From Buttiauxella noackiae ATCC 51607 (lineage in GTDB: Bacteria > Pseudomonadota > Gammaproteobacteria > Enterobacterales > Enterobacteriaceae): a DNA stretch of 53,281 nucleotides. The notes beneath the pieces were generated by a model, which ran no database searches, was not told the DNA's origin, and was given only the letters and a program-made list of their open reading frames with translations. Below are positions 22,849 to 34,337 of this stretch, piece by piece. The stretch is taken from the NCBI RefSeq assembly GCF_001654865.1, contig NZ_LXEO01000030.1, positions 1 through 53,281 on the forward strand, read 5' to 3'. The translations under genes and the position numbers were made by a program. The first letter of the stretch is position 1, and each line of letters begins with the position of its first letter.

Positions 22849-25128
22849 TCACAGCGGAACGGTCTGCGCCTCAACAACTGCCAGCGCCACCATATTCACA
22901 ATACGACGAACAGACGCAATCGGTGTTAACACGTGCACCGGTTTTGCCACGCCCATCAATACTGGCCCGACTGTCACCCCTTCGGAACTGGAAACACGCA
23001 ACAAGTTGTAGCTAATACGTGCCGCTTCGACGTTTGGCATGATCAAGATATTTGCCGAACCTTTCAGCGGACTGTCAGGCATACGTTCGTTACGAATGCT
23101 TTCCACCAGCGCCGCATCACCATGCATTTCACCGTCAATTTCCAGCTCTGGCGCACGTTCGCGTACCATCTCCAGCGTTTTGCGCATCTTGCATGCCGCT
23201 TTCGAATCGGAGGAACCATAGTTGGAATGCGACAACAACGCGACTTTTGGCTCGATACCAAAGCGACGTACCGTTTCTGCGGCTAACAAGGTAATTTCTG
23301 TCAGCTCTTCTGGCGACGGATCGTCATTAACATAGGTATCAGCAATAAAGGTGTTGCCACTTGGCAGCAGCAGCGCGTTCATCGCCCCCGCAGCTTTGAC
23401 GCCTTCACGATAGCCGAACAGCTTTTCCACCACGGAGAAGTGCTCATGATACTCACCGATGGTCCCGCAAATCATGGCATCCGCTTCACCACGGTGCACC
23501 ATAATTGCACCGATAACGGTGGTGTTACTAATCACCGCGCGCTGCGCCTGCTCTTGCGTAATACCGCGGCGTTTCATGATGTTGTAGTACTCATTCCAGT
23601 ACTCTTTGAAACGCGGATCGGATTCGTTATTCACGATCTCAAAATCACGCCCGGCTTGCATTTGCAGGCCAAGTTTTTTCAGGCGCATTTCGATAACCGC
23701 CGGACGACCAATCAGAATCGGTTTTGCCAAACCAAGCGTAATCAGCTCCTGAGTCGCATGTAGTACACGCGCCTCTTCACCTTCAGTCAGCACCACACGT
23801 TTTGGATCTTTGCGGGCCTGGGAGAAAATAGGCTTCATAAACAGGTTGGTTTTGTAGACGAACTCGGTCAGTTTTTCACGATAAGCATCGAAATCCTGAA
23901 TCGGGCGCGTTGCCACACCGGTCTCCATCGCTGCTTTCGCCACCGCTGGCGCAATTTGCACGATAAGGCGCGGGTCAAATGGTTTTGGAATCAGATAATC
24001 AGGGCCGAAAGTCAGCTCTTCTTCACCGTAGGCGGAAGCCACGACATCGCTCTGCTCAGCGTGAGCCAGTTCGGCAATCGCATGAACCGCAGCCAGTTTC
24101 ATCTCTTCGTTAATCGCTGTTGCGCCAACATCCAGCGCACCACGGAAGATGAACGGGAAGCACAGCACGTTGTTAACCTGGTTAGGGAAATCAGAACGAC
24201 CGGTGCAGATAATCGCATCAGGGCGCACTTCTTTTGCCAGCGGCGGCAGAATTTCCGGCTCCGGATTTGCCAACGCCAGAATCAGTGGTGCACGCGCCAT
24301 CTTCTTGACCATCTCCTGGCTCATGGCTTTCGGGCCTGAACAGCCGAGGAAAATATCCGCACCTTCAATCACTTCGTCGAGTGTGCGCTTGCCGTTATCT
24401 TCCACCGCGTAGGCCGCTTTGGTCTCAGCCATGTTCTCTTCACGGCCCTTGTAGATAACGCCTTTGGAATCACAGACAACGATGTTGTGTTTCTGGATAC
24501 CTAGCTGCACCAGCAGGTTCATACAGGCGATAGCCGATGCGCCCGCGCCAGAAACCACTAAACGGACATCAGAGATATTCTTCTCAACTACACGCAGGCC
24601 GTTAAGCACCGCCGCAGTACAGATGATGGCCGTCCCATGCTGATCGTCATGGAACACTGGAATGTTCATGCGCTCGCGCAGTTTTTTCTCGATGTAGAAG
24701 CACTCTGGCGCTTTAATATCTTCCAGGTTAATGCCGCCGAACGTTGGCTCAAGTGCAGCAATCACCTCAATCAGTTTGTCCGGGTCCATTTCATCGACTT
24801 CGATATCGAACACGTCAATACCGGCGAATTTCTTAAACAGAACACCCTTACCTTCCATCACCGGCTTGCCCGCCAGCGCGCCAATATTACCCAGCCCTAG
24901 CACCGCAGTGCCGTTGGAAATCACGCCGACCAGGTTGCCACGTGCGGTGTATTTGTAAGCCGCAAGGGGGTCTTTTTCAATCTCAAGACAAGGTGCAGCA
25001 ACGCCAGGAGAGTAGGCCAATGCTAAGTCACGCTGGGTCGCCAGCGGTTTGGTTGGCGAAACCTGAATTTTCCCAGGTACAGGGAATTCATGAAAATCGA
25101 GGGCACTTTGTCTTAGTTGTTCGTCCAT
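22849..25128 (-). CDS. maeB: NADP-dependent malic enzyme MaeB
   Basis: Decarboxylates malate to pyruvate with NADP, supplying NADPH and pyruvate during growth on C4 acids. It is 759 residues. The N-terminal malic-enzyme catalytic domain has [14 protein letters not shown] and [10 protein letters not shown], then an NAD(P)-binding Rossmann segment [13 protein letters not shown] (about 190). A C-terminal phosphotransacetylase-like domain begins about residue 430; it is regulatory, not a working Pta. In E. coli the eut operon stands between hemF and maeB; here nothing does. Confidence 0.98.
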   Translation of the reverse strand: MDEQLRQSALDFHEFPVPGKIQVSPTKPLATQRDLALAYSPGVAAPCLEIEKDPLAAYKYTARGNLVGVISNGTAVLGLGNIGALAGKPVMEGKGVLFKKFAGIDVFDIEVDEMDPDKLIEVIAALEPTFGGINLEDIKAPECFYIEKKLRERMNIPVFHDDQHGTAIICTAAVLNGLRVVEKNISDVRLVVSGAGASAIACMNLLVQLGIQKHNIVVCDSKGVIYKGREENMAETKAAYAVEDNGKRTLDEVIEGADIFLGCSGPKAMSQEMVKKMARAPLILALANPEPEILPPLAKEVRPDAIICTGRSDFPNQVNNVLCFPFIFRGALDVGATAINEEMKLAAVHAIAELAHAEQSDVVASAYGEEELTFGPDYLIPKPFDPRLIVQIAPAVAKAAMETGVATRPIQDFDAYREKLTEFVYKTNLFMKPIFSQARKDPKRVVLTEGEEARVLHATQELITLGLAKPILIGRPAVIEMRLKKLGLQMQAGRDFEIVNNESDPRFKEYWNEYYNIMKRRGITQEQAQRAVISNTTVIGAIMVHRGEADAMICGTIGEYHEHFSVVEKLFGYREGVKAAGAMNALLLPSGNTFIADTYVNDDPSPEELTEITLLAAETVRRFGIEPKVALLSHSNYGSSDSKAACKMRKTLEMVRERAPELEIDGEMHGDAALVESIRNERMPDSPLKGSANILIMPNVEAARISYNLLRVSSSEGVTVGPVLMGVAKPVHVLTPIASVRRIVNMVALAVVEAQTVPL

Positions 25129-25320
25129 TTCTTCGTTCCTTTTTTATCATTCTCAAGGGTCGTAAGGTCACGTTAAGATCGCTTTAGGGCCACGTAGTAT
25201 CACGCTTGCGCGCGTTCTAAACTTTGAACATCACCATAATATCAGCAACGTCTTGCAAAAATGTTAGAAAATCAGAGCCATTATGTTACCTGTCATTAAC
25301 AACAATGCCATGCCTATCTG

Positions 25321-25327
25321 CTATGCT
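25321..25327 (+). promoter_or_regulatory. Candidate sigma-S type -10 of talA-tktB
   Basis: CTATGCT, with the C before TATGCT that sigma-S favours, lies 82 bp before the talA ATG and has no good -35. In E. coli talA-tktB is RpoS-dependent. The assignment is an inference from motif and family knowledge. The rest of the 280-bp maeB-talA gap shows nothing I can name. Confidence 0.45.
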
Positions 25328-25408
25328 TTTTAGTTATGCCAACGATGAATTTTCATCGCGAGTGACATGGAACACTCAAATTAGACTTTGCATTTCAAGG
25401 AGATAGTC

Positions 25409-26359
25409 ATGAATCAGTTAGACAGCATCAAGAAATTCACCACGGTTGTTGCCGACAGCGGTGACATTGAATCTATCCGCAATTACCAGCCTATCGATGC
25501 GACGACCAACCCCTCGCTATTACTGAAGGCCGCAGGTCTGGCGCACTATCAAACGCTGATTGATGATGCCATTGCTTACGGTAAACAGCGTGGTGGCACG
25601 CGAGAAGCCCAGGTCGCTCAAGCCTGTGACAAACTTGCGGTCAATTTCGGTGCGGAAATTCTGAAAAGCATTCCTGGACGCGTCTCAACAGAAGTGGACG
25701 CCCGTCTCTCGTTTGATAAAGAAAAAAGCATCGCGAAAGCCCGCCATTTGATTGCACTTTACGAAGAGCTTGGCATTGATAAGTCGAGAGTTCTTATCAA
25801 GCTTGCTTCAACCTGGGAAGGTATTCGTGCCGCTGAAGAGCTGCAAAAAGAGGGTATCGATTGCAACCTGACGCTGCTGTTCTCTTTTGCTCAGGCACGA
25901 GCCTGTGCGGAAGCCGGCGTGTTCCTGATTTCACCGTTCGTCGGGCGTATCTACGATTGGTATCAGGCCCGCAAACCGATGGACCCCTATGTGGTTGAAG
26001 AAGATCCGGGCGTCAAATCGGTGCGCAATATCTATGATTACTTTAAGCAGTACAACTACAACACCATCGTGATGGGCGCGAGCTTCCGCCGCACCGAGCA
26101 GATTCTTGCGCTGGTGGGCTGCGATCGCCTGACTATCGCCCCTAACCTGCTTCAACAGTTGCAGGAGAGCGAAGAGCCAGTGGTGCGCAAACTGGTGCCG
26201 ATGTCACAGGGCTTCCGTCGTCCGGAACCTATCAGCGAAGCAGATTTCCGTTGGGAGCATAATCAGGATCCAATGGCTGTAGAAAAATTGGCAGAGGGCA
26301 TCCGCCTGTTCGCCATTGATCAACGAAAACTGGAAGATTTACTCGCCGCCAAACTTTGA
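25409..26359 (+). CDS. talA: Transaldolase A
   Basis: Moves a dihydroxyacetone unit between sugar phosphates in the non-oxidative pentose phosphate pathway. It is 316 residues. The Schiff-base lysine is in [16 protein letters not shown] (about residue 132); conserved [12 protein letters not shown] and [13 protein letters not shown] motifs are present. The start at 25409 follows AAGGAGA with good spacing and gives [14 protein letters not shown]. tktB follows after 21 bp in the same operon. Confidence 0.97.
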   Translation: MNQLDSIKKFTTVVADSGDIESIRNYQPIDATTNPSLLLKAAGLAHYQTLIDDAIAYGKQRGGTREAQVAQACDKLAVNFGAEILKSIPGRVSTEVDARLSFDKEKSIAKARHLIALYEELGIDKSRVLIKLASTWEGIRAAEELQKEGIDCNLTLLFSFAQARACAEAGVFLISPFVGRIYDWYQARKPMDPYVVEEDPGVKSVRNIYDYFKQYNYNTIVMGASFRRTEQILALVGCDRLTIAPNLLQQLQESEEPVVRKLVPMSQGFRRPEPISEADFRWEHNQDPMAVEKLAEGIRLFAIDQRKLEDLLAAKL

Positions 26360-26380
26360 ACAACAACCACGGAGTGAAAC

Positions 26381-28378
26381 ATGTCATCTCGTAAAGAGCT
26401 TGCTAATGCCATTCGTGCCCTGAGTATGGACGCGGTACAAAAAGCGAATTCGGGCCACCCTGGCGCACCGATGGGGATGGCAGATATTGCCGAAGTGTTA
26501 TGGAACGAATTCCTGCACCATAACCCGACGAACCCCACATGGGCTGACCGTGACCGCTTTATTCTCTCTAACGGCCACGCCTCGATGCTGCTCTACAGCC
26601 TGTTGCATCTGAGCGGGTATGACTTGCCGATGGAAGAGTTAAAAAACTTCCGTCAGCTTCACTCCAAAACCCCCGGCCACCCGGAAATTGGCTATACCCC
26701 CGGCGTTGAAACCACCACTGGGCCGCTTGGTCAGGGGTTAGCAAATGCGGTCGGCATGGCGATTGCTGAACGGACGTTAGGGGCGCAATTTAATCGCCCC
26801 GACCATGATATTGTCGATCATTTTACCTACGTATTTATGGGGGATGGCTGCCTGATGGAAGGCATCTCCCATGAAGTTTGTTCACTTGCCGGCACCCTCG
26901 GTCTTGGCAAGCTTATCGGCTTCTATGACCACAACGGCATCTCAATTGATGGTGAAACTAAAGGCTGGTTTACCGACGATACGGCGAAACGCTTCGAGGC
27001 TTATCACTGGCATGTGGTAAATGAAATTGACGGCCACGATCCAGAAGCAGTGAAGAAAGCAATTCAGGAAGCGCAAAGCGTAAAAGATAAACCGTCGCTG
27101 ATTATCTGCCGCACAATCATTGGCTTTGGTTCGCCAAACAAAGCGGGCAAAGAAGAGGCGCATGGCGCGGCACTCGGCGAGCAGGAAGTGGCGCTTGCCC
27201 GTAAACAATTGGGCTGGAAATACCCTGCATTTGAGATCCCAAGAGAGATTTACCAGGCCTGGGATGCCAGAGAAAAAGGCGAGCAGGCAGAAACGGTGTG
27301 GAACGATAAGTTTTCCGCTTACGCCAAAGCTCACCCGGAACTAGCCGCTGAATTTAACCGCCGTATGCACGGTGAAATGCCGGAGGATTGGCAGGATCTC
27401 ACGCAGCAGTACATTGAAAAATTGCAGGCCAACCCAGAGAAAATCGCCACCCGTAAGGCCTCACAAAACACGTTAAATGCCTATGGCCCTAGCCTGCCTG
27501 AATTGCTAGGCGGCTCGGCTGACTTAGCGCCAAGTAACCTGACCATCTGGAAAGAGTCCAAATCCATCAAAGAGGATGTCGCCGGGAATTACATTCACTA
27601 CGGCGTGCGCGAATTCGGTATGACCGCCATTGCTAACGGGATCGCCCATCACGGCGGGTTTGTACCTTATACGGCGACCTTCCTGATGTTTGTGGAGTAT
27701 GCCCGTAACGCGGCGCGTATGGCGGCATTGATGAAAGCCCGTCAAATCATGGTCTACACCCACGACTCTATCGGCCTTGGCGAAGATGGCCCTACACACC
27801 AGGCCGTGGAACAACTCGCCAGTCTGCGCATGACGCCTAACTTCAGCACCTGGCGTCCGTGCGATCAGGTTGAAGCGGCTGTAGCCTGGAAAGCGGCAAT
27901 CGAGCGGCACAACGGCCCGACGGCACTGATTCTTTCACGTCAGAACCTTGCGCAAATGGATCGTACCGCTGAACAAGTCAGTGCCATCAGCCGTGGCGGC
28001 TATATTCTGAAAGACAGCGGCGGTACACCGGATGTGATTCTGATAGCCACAGGGTCGGAGATGGAAATTACTGTGCTGGCAGCTGATAAGCTCACAGCCG
28101 AAGGCCACAAAGTTCGCGTGGTTTCACTGCCTTCGACCGACATTTTTGAAGCCCAGGACGAAGCGTATCGCGAGTCGGTGCTGCCTTCAGATATTGCTGC
28201 GCGAGTGGCAGTCGAAGCGGGTATTGCTGATTACTGGTACAAATATGTCGGCCTGAAAGGCGCGATTGTCGGCATGACAACTTACGGTGAATCAGCACCT
28301 GCCGATAAGCTGTTCCCGTTCTTTGGCTTTACCACAGAGAATGTAGTAGCGAAGGCGAAGAAGGTTTTGGGCGTTTAG
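26381..28378 (+). CDS. tktB: Transketolase B
   Basis: Thiamine-diphosphate enzyme that transfers two-carbon units in the pentose phosphate pathway. It is 665 residues. The ThDP/metal motif is [12 protein letters not shown]...DHNGISIDG (about 155-190), with [12 protein letters not shown] near the N-terminus and [13 protein letters not shown] (about 466) in the pyrimidine domain. Pairing with talA identifies it as the TktB paralogue rather than TktA, which is elsewhere in related genomes. Confidence 0.96.
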   Translation: MSSRKELANAIRALSMDAVQKANSGHPGAPMGMADIAEVLWNEFLHHNPTNPTWADRDRFILSNGHASMLLYSLLHLSGYDLPMEELKNFRQLHSKTPGHPEIGYTPGVETTTGPLGQGLANAVGMAIAERTLGAQFNRPDHDIVDHFTYVFMGDGCLMEGISHEVCSLAGTLGLGKLIGFYDHNGISIDGETKGWFTDDTAKRFEAYHWHVVNEIDGHDPEAVKKAIQEAQSVKDKPSLIICRTIIGFGSPNKAGKEEAHGAALGEQEVALARKQLGWKYPAFEIPREIYQAWDAREKGEQAETVWNDKFSAYAKAHPELAAEFNRRMHGEMPEDWQDLTQQYIEKLQANPEKIATRKASQNTLNAYGPSLPELLGGSADLAPSNLTIWKESKSIKEDVAGNYIHYGVREFGMTAIANGIAHHGGFVPYTATFLMFVEYARNAARMAALMKARQIMVYTHDSIGLGEDGPTHQAVEQLASLRMTPNFSTWRPCDQVEAAVAWKAAIERHNGPTALILSRQNLAQMDRTAEQVSAISRGGYILKDSGGTPDVILIATGSEMEITVLAADKLTAEGHKVRVVSLPSTDIFEAQDEAYRESVLPSDIAARVAVEAGIADYWYKYVGLKGAIVGMTTYGESAPADKLFPFFGFTTENVVAKAKKVLGV

Positions 28379-28396
28379 TCGAAAATAAATATTGTG

Positions 28397-28434
28397 AATC
28401 CCCATCGTCTTTCAAGTTGCAGGACGATGGGATT
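28397..28434. terminator. Hairpin between convergent tktB and ypfG, with an ERIC-like segment
   Basis: AATCCCCATCGTC and GACGATGGGATT form a long stem with one bulged C. The loop TTTCAAGTTGCAG reads like an ERIC arm, and GTGAATCCCCA like part of the ERIC core. On the minus strand a T-rich tract follows, so it can terminate ypfG. The ypfG stop lies inside the end of the stem. Confidence 0.65.
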
Positions 28435-29476
28435 ATTTGGTGACCCAAAGTGTCGGCCACGATGCATTGCTGTTCCATTCATCGCACGCAGGTTCTTCGG
28501 CATAACGTACAAGGCGGAAACGCTGGCCGTCAAAACGCCAGCGCGTCGCAACACCACAATCCCCGATGCCGCGTCCTTTCGCCAGCGTAGTCAGCTCTTT
28601 GTTCGTTTCATCATACCCGGCGTTCATCAGCTCCAGCTCAGTGTTTCCACTCCCAGGCGTAAACGGCAGTTTTAAGCGAATTTGTCGAGCAGCAAAAGGT
28701 TTCTGCCGTGACACCACCCAGGCGAGATCGACCACGTTGTAAGCGCCCGCTTCGCAACCGGTCATCAACAATGCTTTATCATCACTGAGCGCAAACACCC
28801 GAACTTCACGACGGGCAGGATCCAGCGAACATTGGCTGTTGTTCATGCGCCATGTTCCGTAATCCAGCAGATCACTCAGCTCCACCTGCGTTAAAGGCGT
28901 TGGAGTTGGGTTTGTCAGTGTGACTTCTTTGAGCGCGGGTGCAGGCGGCACGCTCAGCGGCGGATCGTCACCTTTTTTAATCCAGGCCGTTTCACTGCCT
29001 ACGCGTTGCTGCTGGCTATCAATAAACAACAGCGACGCTTTGAGCCCAACTAAAGAGATATTCCCCTGCCCTTGCGAGAGCGTAATCGCATCCGCGTTAA
29101 CTACTTTTTCGAGGAAGCTGTTAATCGCATCGGTATCACCAGTTTTGAGATGGTGCGGCGTTTCCTGCCATTTCGCTAAGTCCAGAATTAGCGGCTCGCC
29201 TTCCACCAGCAGATGTGGAGCAATCGGCGGAGCTTTAGCTTCTGTGGTGCTCATATTGCCAAGATCTATTCTCAGCGTCGCATCGGTATGCGCCCCGGCG
29301 CTGCGGGTAAGCGTCATGACCAGGCCTTGATGCAGTCCAGTGTTACGGGCCGTGCAAAAATTTTGGTTGTTGCAGGTCACTTGCCAGTCGGAGAAAGATT
29401 TTTGTGCTGGTGCCGCGAAAACAGAGCTCGCTATCAAGAATAAAAAGAGAAACAGCGATTGTTTGCGCAGAAACAT
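28433..29476 (-). CDS. ypfG: DUF1176 family exported protein YpfG
   Basis: A 347-residue DUF1176 protein of unknown function. It has a Sec signal peptide (residues 1-22, hydrophobic run SLFLFLFLIASSVFA, cleavage after AFA/A-type site) and the conserved KSFSDWQVTCNNQNFCTARNTG start of the mature protein. Cys pairs suggest periplasmic disulphides. The start at 29476 is chosen for a normal signal peptide. AGGA is 12 nt away, so the ribosome binding site is weak. The open frame continues 16 codons upstream into the edge of an ERIC repeat, which argues against the longer form. Confidence 0.87.
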   Translation of the reverse strand: MFLRKQSLFLFLFLIASSVFAAPAQKSFSDWQVTCNNQNFCTARNTGLHQGLVMTLTRSAGAHTDATLRIDLGNMSTTEAKAPPIAPHLLVEGEPLILDLAKWQETPHHLKTGDTDAINSFLEKVVNADAITLSQGQGNISLVGLKASLLFIDSQQQRVGSETAWIKKGDDPPLSVPPAPALKEVTLTNPTPTPLTQVELSDLLDYGTWRMNNSQCSLDPARREVRVFALSDDKALLMTGCEAGAYNVVDLAWVVSRQKPFAARQIRLKLPFTPGSGNTELELMNAGYDETNKELTTLAKGRGIGDCGVATRWRFDGQRFRLVRYAEEPACDEWNSNASWPTLWVTK

Positions 29477-29515
29477 TGGCGACACATATCCTGAGAAGAC
29501 GAAGAGAGTTTCACG

Positions 29516-29642
29516 TATACCCAAAATAATTCGAGTTGCATCACGGCAGCAACGGAACGAGTCCCAGGGAGCTTACATAAGTAAGAGATCAGAGTGAGAC
29601 CACGTAACCAACACAGAGGCAACCTGAAGTATGACGGGCATA
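29516..29642. repeat. ERIC repeat (copy B)
   Basis: A 127-bp element with ends TATACCC/GGGCATA. It contains AATTCGAGTTGCA, AGTCCCAGGGAGCTTACATAAGTAAG and ACCTGAAGTATGACGGGC. It is a rather diverged copy in the 5' region of ypfG, between ypfG and nudK. Confidence 0.9.
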
Positions 29643-29748
29643 CAAAAAGTGGCGATATCTTCGTCTGGTTAACGTTTGTACTCAATCGGATTTATCGGAT
29701 AGATTTACTTAAAATCACCTATCCGTAATCCCTTGAATAACAAAGTTT

Positions 29749-30324
29749 TTAATTCATGATTCCGCGTAATTGCAGCTGTTGTAACAGAATTACTGTTTTT
29801 CCGTCACGAATTTCACCACTTGCTACCATCTCCAGCGCTTGTCTGAAGGGTATTTCAAGGACATCGATATCTTCGTCATCAATGCCTCCACCAGCATTCT
29901 CTCGCTGGGAATCGCTGTATTCAGCCATGTAGAAGTGAATAAGCTCCGTTACACCGCCAGGAGACATATACAACTCAAAGACTTTTTCGACTTCCCCAAC
30001 TTCATAACCCGTTTCTTCGATGGCTTCTTTGCGCGCGCAAACTTCCGGCTCATCGGCATCCAACAGACCAGCGCATGCTTCAATCAGCATGCCATCGGGA
30101 TTGCCGTTAACCCACGTTGCGACGCGGAACTGACGTGTGAGAACAACGGTGTTTTTATCGCGGTTATACAGCAGCATGGTTGCGCCGTTACCCCGGTCAT
30201 AGACTTCACGTTTGTGGCGAATAGCTTCGGCTTCGTTACGGTATAGATCGTAGGTGATATTGCGCAGAATGAAGTAATTATCTGAGAGGACTTTATCTTT
30301 GATGACTTCGATTTTGATCGACAT
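29749..30324 (-). CDS. nudK: GDP-mannose pyrophosphatase NudK (Nudix hydrolase)
   Basis: A 191-residue Nudix enzyme that hydrolyses GDP-mannose to GMP and mannose-1-phosphate. The Nudix box region is [11 protein letters not shown] followed by [13 protein letters not shown] (about residues 84-109). Upstream [16 protein letters not shown] and FRVATWVNG match the family. GGAG precedes the ATG. It lies between ypfG and the nap operon; in E. coli it is directly followed by aegA. Confidence 0.95.
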   Translation of the reverse strand: MSIKIEVIKDKVLSDNYFILRNITYDLYRNEAEAIRHKREVYDRGNGATMLLYNRDKNTVVLTRQFRVATWVNGNPDGMLIEACAGLLDADEPEVCARKEAIEETGYEVGEVEKVFELYMSPGGVTELIHFYMAEYSDSQRENAGGGIDDEDIDVLEIPFRQALEMVASGEIRDGKTVILLQQLQLRGIMN

Positions 30325-30392
30325 ACCGTCTCCACAATGAGTTAGGGGAGCCGATCATCATAGGCTTTGATCTGGCATATCTGCAACGGGGA

Positions 30393-30517
30393 ATTCCCTA
30401 AATAATTCGAGGTGCAGGCAGGCGGCAAGGCCGTAAGACCCCAGCAGCATAGATAACTATGTGACTGGGGCGCTCGGATACAGCCAACACACCTGCAACT
30501 CGACGTATGACGGGTAA
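30393..30517. repeat. ERIC repeat (copy C)
   Basis: About 125 bp. It contains CCCTAAATAATTCGAGGTGCAGG at the left, GACCCCAGCAGCATAGATAACTATGTGACTGGGGCGCTCGG at the centre and CACCTGCAACTCGACGTATGACGGG at the right. It ends directly at the napC stop codon (30518-30520) and marks the nudK/nap junction. Confidence 0.92.
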
Positions 30518-31120
30518 TCAGAAGCCGTTCTTCACTTCGCTCATATCCGGCAATTTATGCGCAATCCCCTTGTGGCAATCCACACAGGTTTGCCCATCTT
30601 TGACTGCTTTATCATGCATTTTCGCCGCAACAGTTTTCTGAGCGGTGAAATCCATAAAATCAAAATTATGGCAGTTTCGGCACTCTTGCGAATTGTTATT
30701 TTTCATCCTGCGCCACTCGTTTTGCGCCATCGCCAGGCGGTGGTCATCAAACTTCTGTGGCGTGTCGATTAAGCCAAATGCTTTGGCATACAACTCTTTA
30801 CTGGCCTGAATTTTACGTAAAATTTTAGGCCCCCATTCGTGGGGAACGTGGCAGTCCGGGCAGGTTGCCCGCACACCGCTGCGGTTGTTGTAGTGCACTG
30901 TCTGCATATATTCTTCGTAGACGTTGGCACGCATTTCATGGCAACCGATACAAAACTCTTCACGGTTGGTCATCTCCATACCGGTATTAAAGCCGCCCCA
31001 GAAAATAATTCCACCAGCGAAACCAATCAGCAGTAATGTGCCCAGAGCCAGGCGGCTCGGGCGACGCCACCACTGCCATATGCGCTTGATGATGCCGGGT
31101 TTACGGGTTGATTTATCCAT
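30518..31120 (-). CDS. napC: Tetrahaem cytochrome c NapC (quinol dehydrogenase)
   Basis: Membrane-anchored NapC/NirT-family cytochrome of 200 residues that passes electrons from menaquinol to NapAB. One N-terminal membrane anchor lies at about residues 21-43. Four CXXCH haem sites are visible: CIGCH, CPDCH, CRNCH and CVDCH. It is the last gene of napFDABC, 8 bp after napB. Without NapGH it is likely the sole quinol-oxidising route to the enzyme here. Confidence 0.97.
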   Translation of the reverse strand: MDKSTRKPGIIKRIWQWWRRPSRLALGTLLLIGFAGGIIFWGGFNTGMEMTNREEFCIGCHEMRANVYEEYMQTVHYNNRSGVRATCPDCHVPHEWGPKILRKIQASKELYAKAFGLIDTPQKFDDHRLAMAQNEWRRMKNNNSQECRNCHNFDFMDFTAQKTVAAKMHDKAVKDGQTCVDCHKGIAHKLPDMSEVKNGF

Positions 31121-31128
31121 AATGACCT

Positions 31129-31578
31129 CTAGTTCCCAAAACCTTTAGACGGCGTGAATGTGTTTTCGACAATCGGTGCCGCATCAGTTTGAGGTACATG
31201 GCATTGCAGGCAGAAGTAACGGCGCGGTGCCACATTAGAAAGTACGTTGCCATCGCTATCCATAAAGTGCGTTGGGCTAACGCGCGGCGCACCTGTCGTC
31301 CGGTAATGTTCAACGCCGTGGCATTGCAGGCAACGATTAGTGTTTTTGGAAACCTGGTAGCCGTCAACACTATGCGGAATCATTGGCGGCTGGTTCACGT
31401 AATTGAGCGCCATTCTCCCCTGCTGTTTTGGCATATGGATTGAACCTTCCGGAGTACCAGAAACCTCCGGAGACTGGGTAAGGTCGACACCATTTGCGGC
31501 CCACAAAGCCCCACTAACCAGCAGCGTAAATACCGCCAGCCATTGCAAGAACATCTTAGTCAGGATGGTTTTTTTCAT
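31129..31578 (-). CDS. napB: Dihaem cytochrome c NapB, small subunit of periplasmic nitrate reductase
   Basis: Electron-transfer subunit of NapAB in the periplasm; 149 residues. A Sec signal peptide (residues 1-28, LQWLAVFTLLVSGALWA) is followed by two CXXCH sites, CLQCHGV and CLQCHVP, plus distal His ligands such as MIPHSVDGY. It lies 12 bp downstream of napA. Confidence 0.97.
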   Translation of the reverse strand: MKKTILTKMFLQWLAVFTLLVSGALWAANGVDLTQSPEVSGTPEGSIHMPKQQGRMALNYVNQPPMIPHSVDGYQVSKNTNRCLQCHGVEHYRTTGAPRVSPTHFMDSDGNVLSNVAPRRYFCLQCHVPQTDAAPIVENTFTPSKGFGN

Positions 31579-31590
31579 GATTAAATCCCC

Positions 31591-34077
31591 TTACACCTTC
31601 GCCAGTTTTACAGCGCATTTCTTATAATCCGTCTCTTTCGAAAGTGGGTCGGTTGCATCCAGCGTCAGGTTATTCACCAGTTGCGCTGCGTCGAAAAACG
31701 GCATGTACACCAGCCCCTGCGGCGGTTTGTTGCGACCGCGAGTTTCGACAATCGATATCACTTCGCCACGACGTGAGATAACTTTCACTTTGTCTCCACG
31801 ACGCAAATCACGCGCTTTAGCGTCAAGCGGATGGATAAACAGCACAGCTTCCGGGAAGGCACGATGCAATTCCGGAACGCGGCGCGTCATGCTGCCGGTA
31901 TGCCAGTGTTCCAGCACGCGTCCCGTGGACAGCCACAGGTCATACTCCTGGTCCGGGGATTCTGCCGCTGGCTCAAATGGCAGCGCGAAGATCACCGCTT
32001 TGCCGTCTGGTTTGCCATAGAACTTAAAGCCCTCACCCGCTTTTACATACGGATCGTGGCCTTCGCTGTAACGCCAGAGCGTCTCTTTACCATCGACCAC
32101 TGGCCAGCGCAGGCCGCGCGCTTTATGGTAATCATCAAACGGTGCGAGATCGTGCCCGTGGCCGCGACCGAATGCAGCGTACTCTTCGAACAACCCTTTT
32201 TGCAGATAGAAGCCCAGCTCGCGGGATTCGTCGTTAAGCTGATCTTCTGCCAGTTCAGTGACCGGGAATTTGCTGACGTTAGAATTAGCGAACAGCACGT
32301 CAAATAACGTTTTGCCACGGTATTCGGGTTTCTGATCGAGCAATTGTGCAGGCCACACCTCTTCCACTTTGAAGCGCTTCGCAAATTGGACGAGCTGCCA
32401 GAGATCCGATTTTGCCTCGCCCGGCGCTTTAACCTGCTGACGCCAGAACTGAGTGCGACGTTCGGCGTTGCCGTATGCACCCTCTTTTTCCACCCACATT
32501 GCGGTTGGCAGGATCAGATCCGCGCTCAATGCGCTGATCGTTGGATAAGGATCGGAGACAATCACGAAGTTGCGCGGATCGCGCCAGCCCGGCATGCGCT
32601 CTTCGGTAATGTTCGGCCCGGCCTGCATGTTGTTATTACACATCACCCAGTAAACGTTGAGCTTGCCGTCTTTGAGTGCACGATCTTGCGCCACGGCATG
32701 TAAACCCACTTTCGCCGGGATGGTGCCTGCTGGCAGTTGCCACATGTTTTCGGTGATTTGGCGGTGTTTCTCGTTTGTCACTACCATGTCTGCTGGCAGG
32801 CGGTGGGAGAAGGTGCCGACTTCACGCGCGGTTCCGCACGCCGATGGCTGACCGGTTAATGAGAATGGCCCACAGCCTGGTTGGGAGATTTTTCCGGTCA
32901 ATAAGTGAATGTTGTAAACGAGGTTATTCGCCCAAACACCACGTGAATGCTGGTTGAAACCCATCGTCCAATAAGAAATGACTTTCTTGTTCGGGTCGGC
33001 ATACACCTTCGCCAGCGCTTCAAGCTGGTCTTGCGGCACACCACTCATTTCAGCGGTTTTTTCCAGCGTGTACTCGGCAACAAAGGCTTTGTAATCGTCA
33101 AAGCTCATTGGCTCAGAGGCATCTGAACCTGGATTTTTCGCCGCTTTTTCCAGTGGATGCGTCGGACGCAAACCATAGCCAATATCCGTCGTGCCCTTAC
33201 GCAAATTCACATGCTGCTTAAAGAACGACTCGTTGATGGCATTGTTCTGAATGATGTAGTTGGCGATGTAGTTCAGAATCGCCAGGTCGGTTTGCGGCGT
33301 GAACACCATGCCGTTGTCTGCCAGCTCGAAACTACGATGCTGGAAGGTAGAAAGAACCGCGACTTCAACGTTTTCATTCGATAGACGGCGGTTAGTGATG
33401 CGCGACCATAAAACCGGGTGCATCTCGGCCATATTCGAGCCCCACAACACGAACGCGTCGGCCTGCTCGATATCGTCGTAGCAGCCCATCGGCTCATCCA
33501 TGCCGAAAGTGCGCATGAATCCTACAACGGCTGAGGCCATGCAGTGGCGTGCGTTCGGGTCAAGGTTGTTGGAACGGAAACCGGCTTTGAATAATTTAGA
33601 CGCGGCATACCCTTCCCACACCGTCCACTGCCCGGAACCAAACATACCGATCGCTTCCGGCCCTTTCTCTTTCAGGCTGGTCTTAAATTTTTGTTCCATG
33701 ATGTCGAAGGCCTGAACCCAGGTGATGGGAGCAAACTCACCTTCTTTATCGTACTGTCCGTCTTTCATGCGCAACAGCGGCTGTGTAAGACGGTCTTTTC
33801 CGTACATAATTTTTGGCAGGAAGTAGCCTTTGATGCAGTTCAGGCCACGGTTAACTGGTGCATCCGGGTCGCCCTGGCTTGCAACAACACGTCCGTCCTG
33901 GGTACCGACTAATACCCCACAACCGGTGCCACAAAAACGGCACGGGGCTTTATCCCATTTAATGGCATCTTGTTTCCCGACAACCGCACGGGCAACGCTC
34001 GGTACGCTAAGGCCAGCAGCGGCCGCCGCGGCTGCAATAGCGTTCGCTTTCATAAAGCTACGACGACTGAGTTTCAT
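31591..34077 (-). CDS. napA: Periplasmic nitrate reductase catalytic subunit NapA
   Basis: Reduces nitrate to nitrite in the periplasm with a bis-MGD molybdenum cofactor and one [4Fe-4S] cluster. It is 828 residues (E. coli 828). The Tat signal [19 protein letters not shown] spans residues 4-22. The FeS motif [13 protein letters not shown]...GLNCIKG runs from about 46 to 84. The Mo-ligating Cys is in [13 protein letters not shown] (about residue 181). Its start overlaps the napD stop by 4 bp. Every key residue that I can check is present, so the enzyme looks intact. Confidence 0.98.
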   Translation of the reverse strand: MKLSRRSFMKANAIAAAAAAAGLSVPSVARAVVGKQDAIKWDKAPCRFCGTGCGVLVGTQDGRVVASQGDPDAPVNRGLNCIKGYFLPKIMYGKDRLTQPLLRMKDGQYDKEGEFAPITWVQAFDIMEQKFKTSLKEKGPEAIGMFGSGQWTVWEGYAASKLFKAGFRSNNLDPNARHCMASAVVGFMRTFGMDEPMGCYDDIEQADAFVLWGSNMAEMHPVLWSRITNRRLSNENVEVAVLSTFQHRSFELADNGMVFTPQTDLAILNYIANYIIQNNAINESFFKQHVNLRKGTTDIGYGLRPTHPLEKAAKNPGSDASEPMSFDDYKAFVAEYTLEKTAEMSGVPQDQLEALAKVYADPNKKVISYWTMGFNQHSRGVWANNLVYNIHLLTGKISQPGCGPFSLTGQPSACGTAREVGTFSHRLPADMVVTNEKHRQITENMWQLPAGTIPAKVGLHAVAQDRALKDGKLNVYWVMCNNNMQAGPNITEERMPGWRDPRNFVIVSDPYPTISALSADLILPTAMWVEKEGAYGNAERRTQFWRQQVKAPGEAKSDLWQLVQFAKRFKVEEVWPAQLLDQKPEYRGKTLFDVLFANSNVSKFPVTELAEDQLNDESRELGFYLQKGLFEEYAAFGRGHGHDLAPFDDYHKARGLRWPVVDGKETLWRYSEGHDPYVKAGEGFKFYGKPDGKAVIFALPFEPAAESPDQEYDLWLSTGRVLEHWHTGSMTRRVPELHRAFPEAVLFIHPLDAKARDLRRGDKVKVISRRGEVISIVETRGRNKPPQGLVYMPFFDAAQLVNNLTLDATDPLSKETDYKKCAVKLAKV

Positions 34078-34337
34078 GGTGTTTCCTCACCTTGCTCATC
34101 CTGCTGGTGATAAACCAGCGACACCGCCAACACGCCCGCAATGTTGCGTGCCGACTCAATTTGATTCAGCAGCACGTCACTACGCTCTGCTTCCATAACT
34201 ACAACCAATTTTCCGTGTTCAGCATCACTTGCCGCGACTTCACTACCCGGCAGTTCGTTCAATGCGTTACTGACTGCGAGAATATTGAGTGGTTGCGCCT
34301 GAACCACCAGGCCTGCGACGTGCCAGTTAGCTTGCAT
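34074..34337 (-). CDS. napD: NapA maturation chaperone NapD
   Basis: Cytoplasmic chaperone that binds the NapA Tat signal and delays export until cofactor insertion. It is 87 residues with a ferredoxin-like fold. Typical elements are the [12 protein letters not shown] start and the [22 protein letters not shown] core. It overlaps napF by 11 bp and napA by 4 bp, consistent with coupled translation. Confidence 0.95.
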   Translation of the reverse strand: MQANWHVAGLVVQAQPLNILAVSNALNELPGSEVAASDAEHGKLVVVMEAERSDVLLNQIESARNIAGVLAVSLVYHQQDEQGEETP

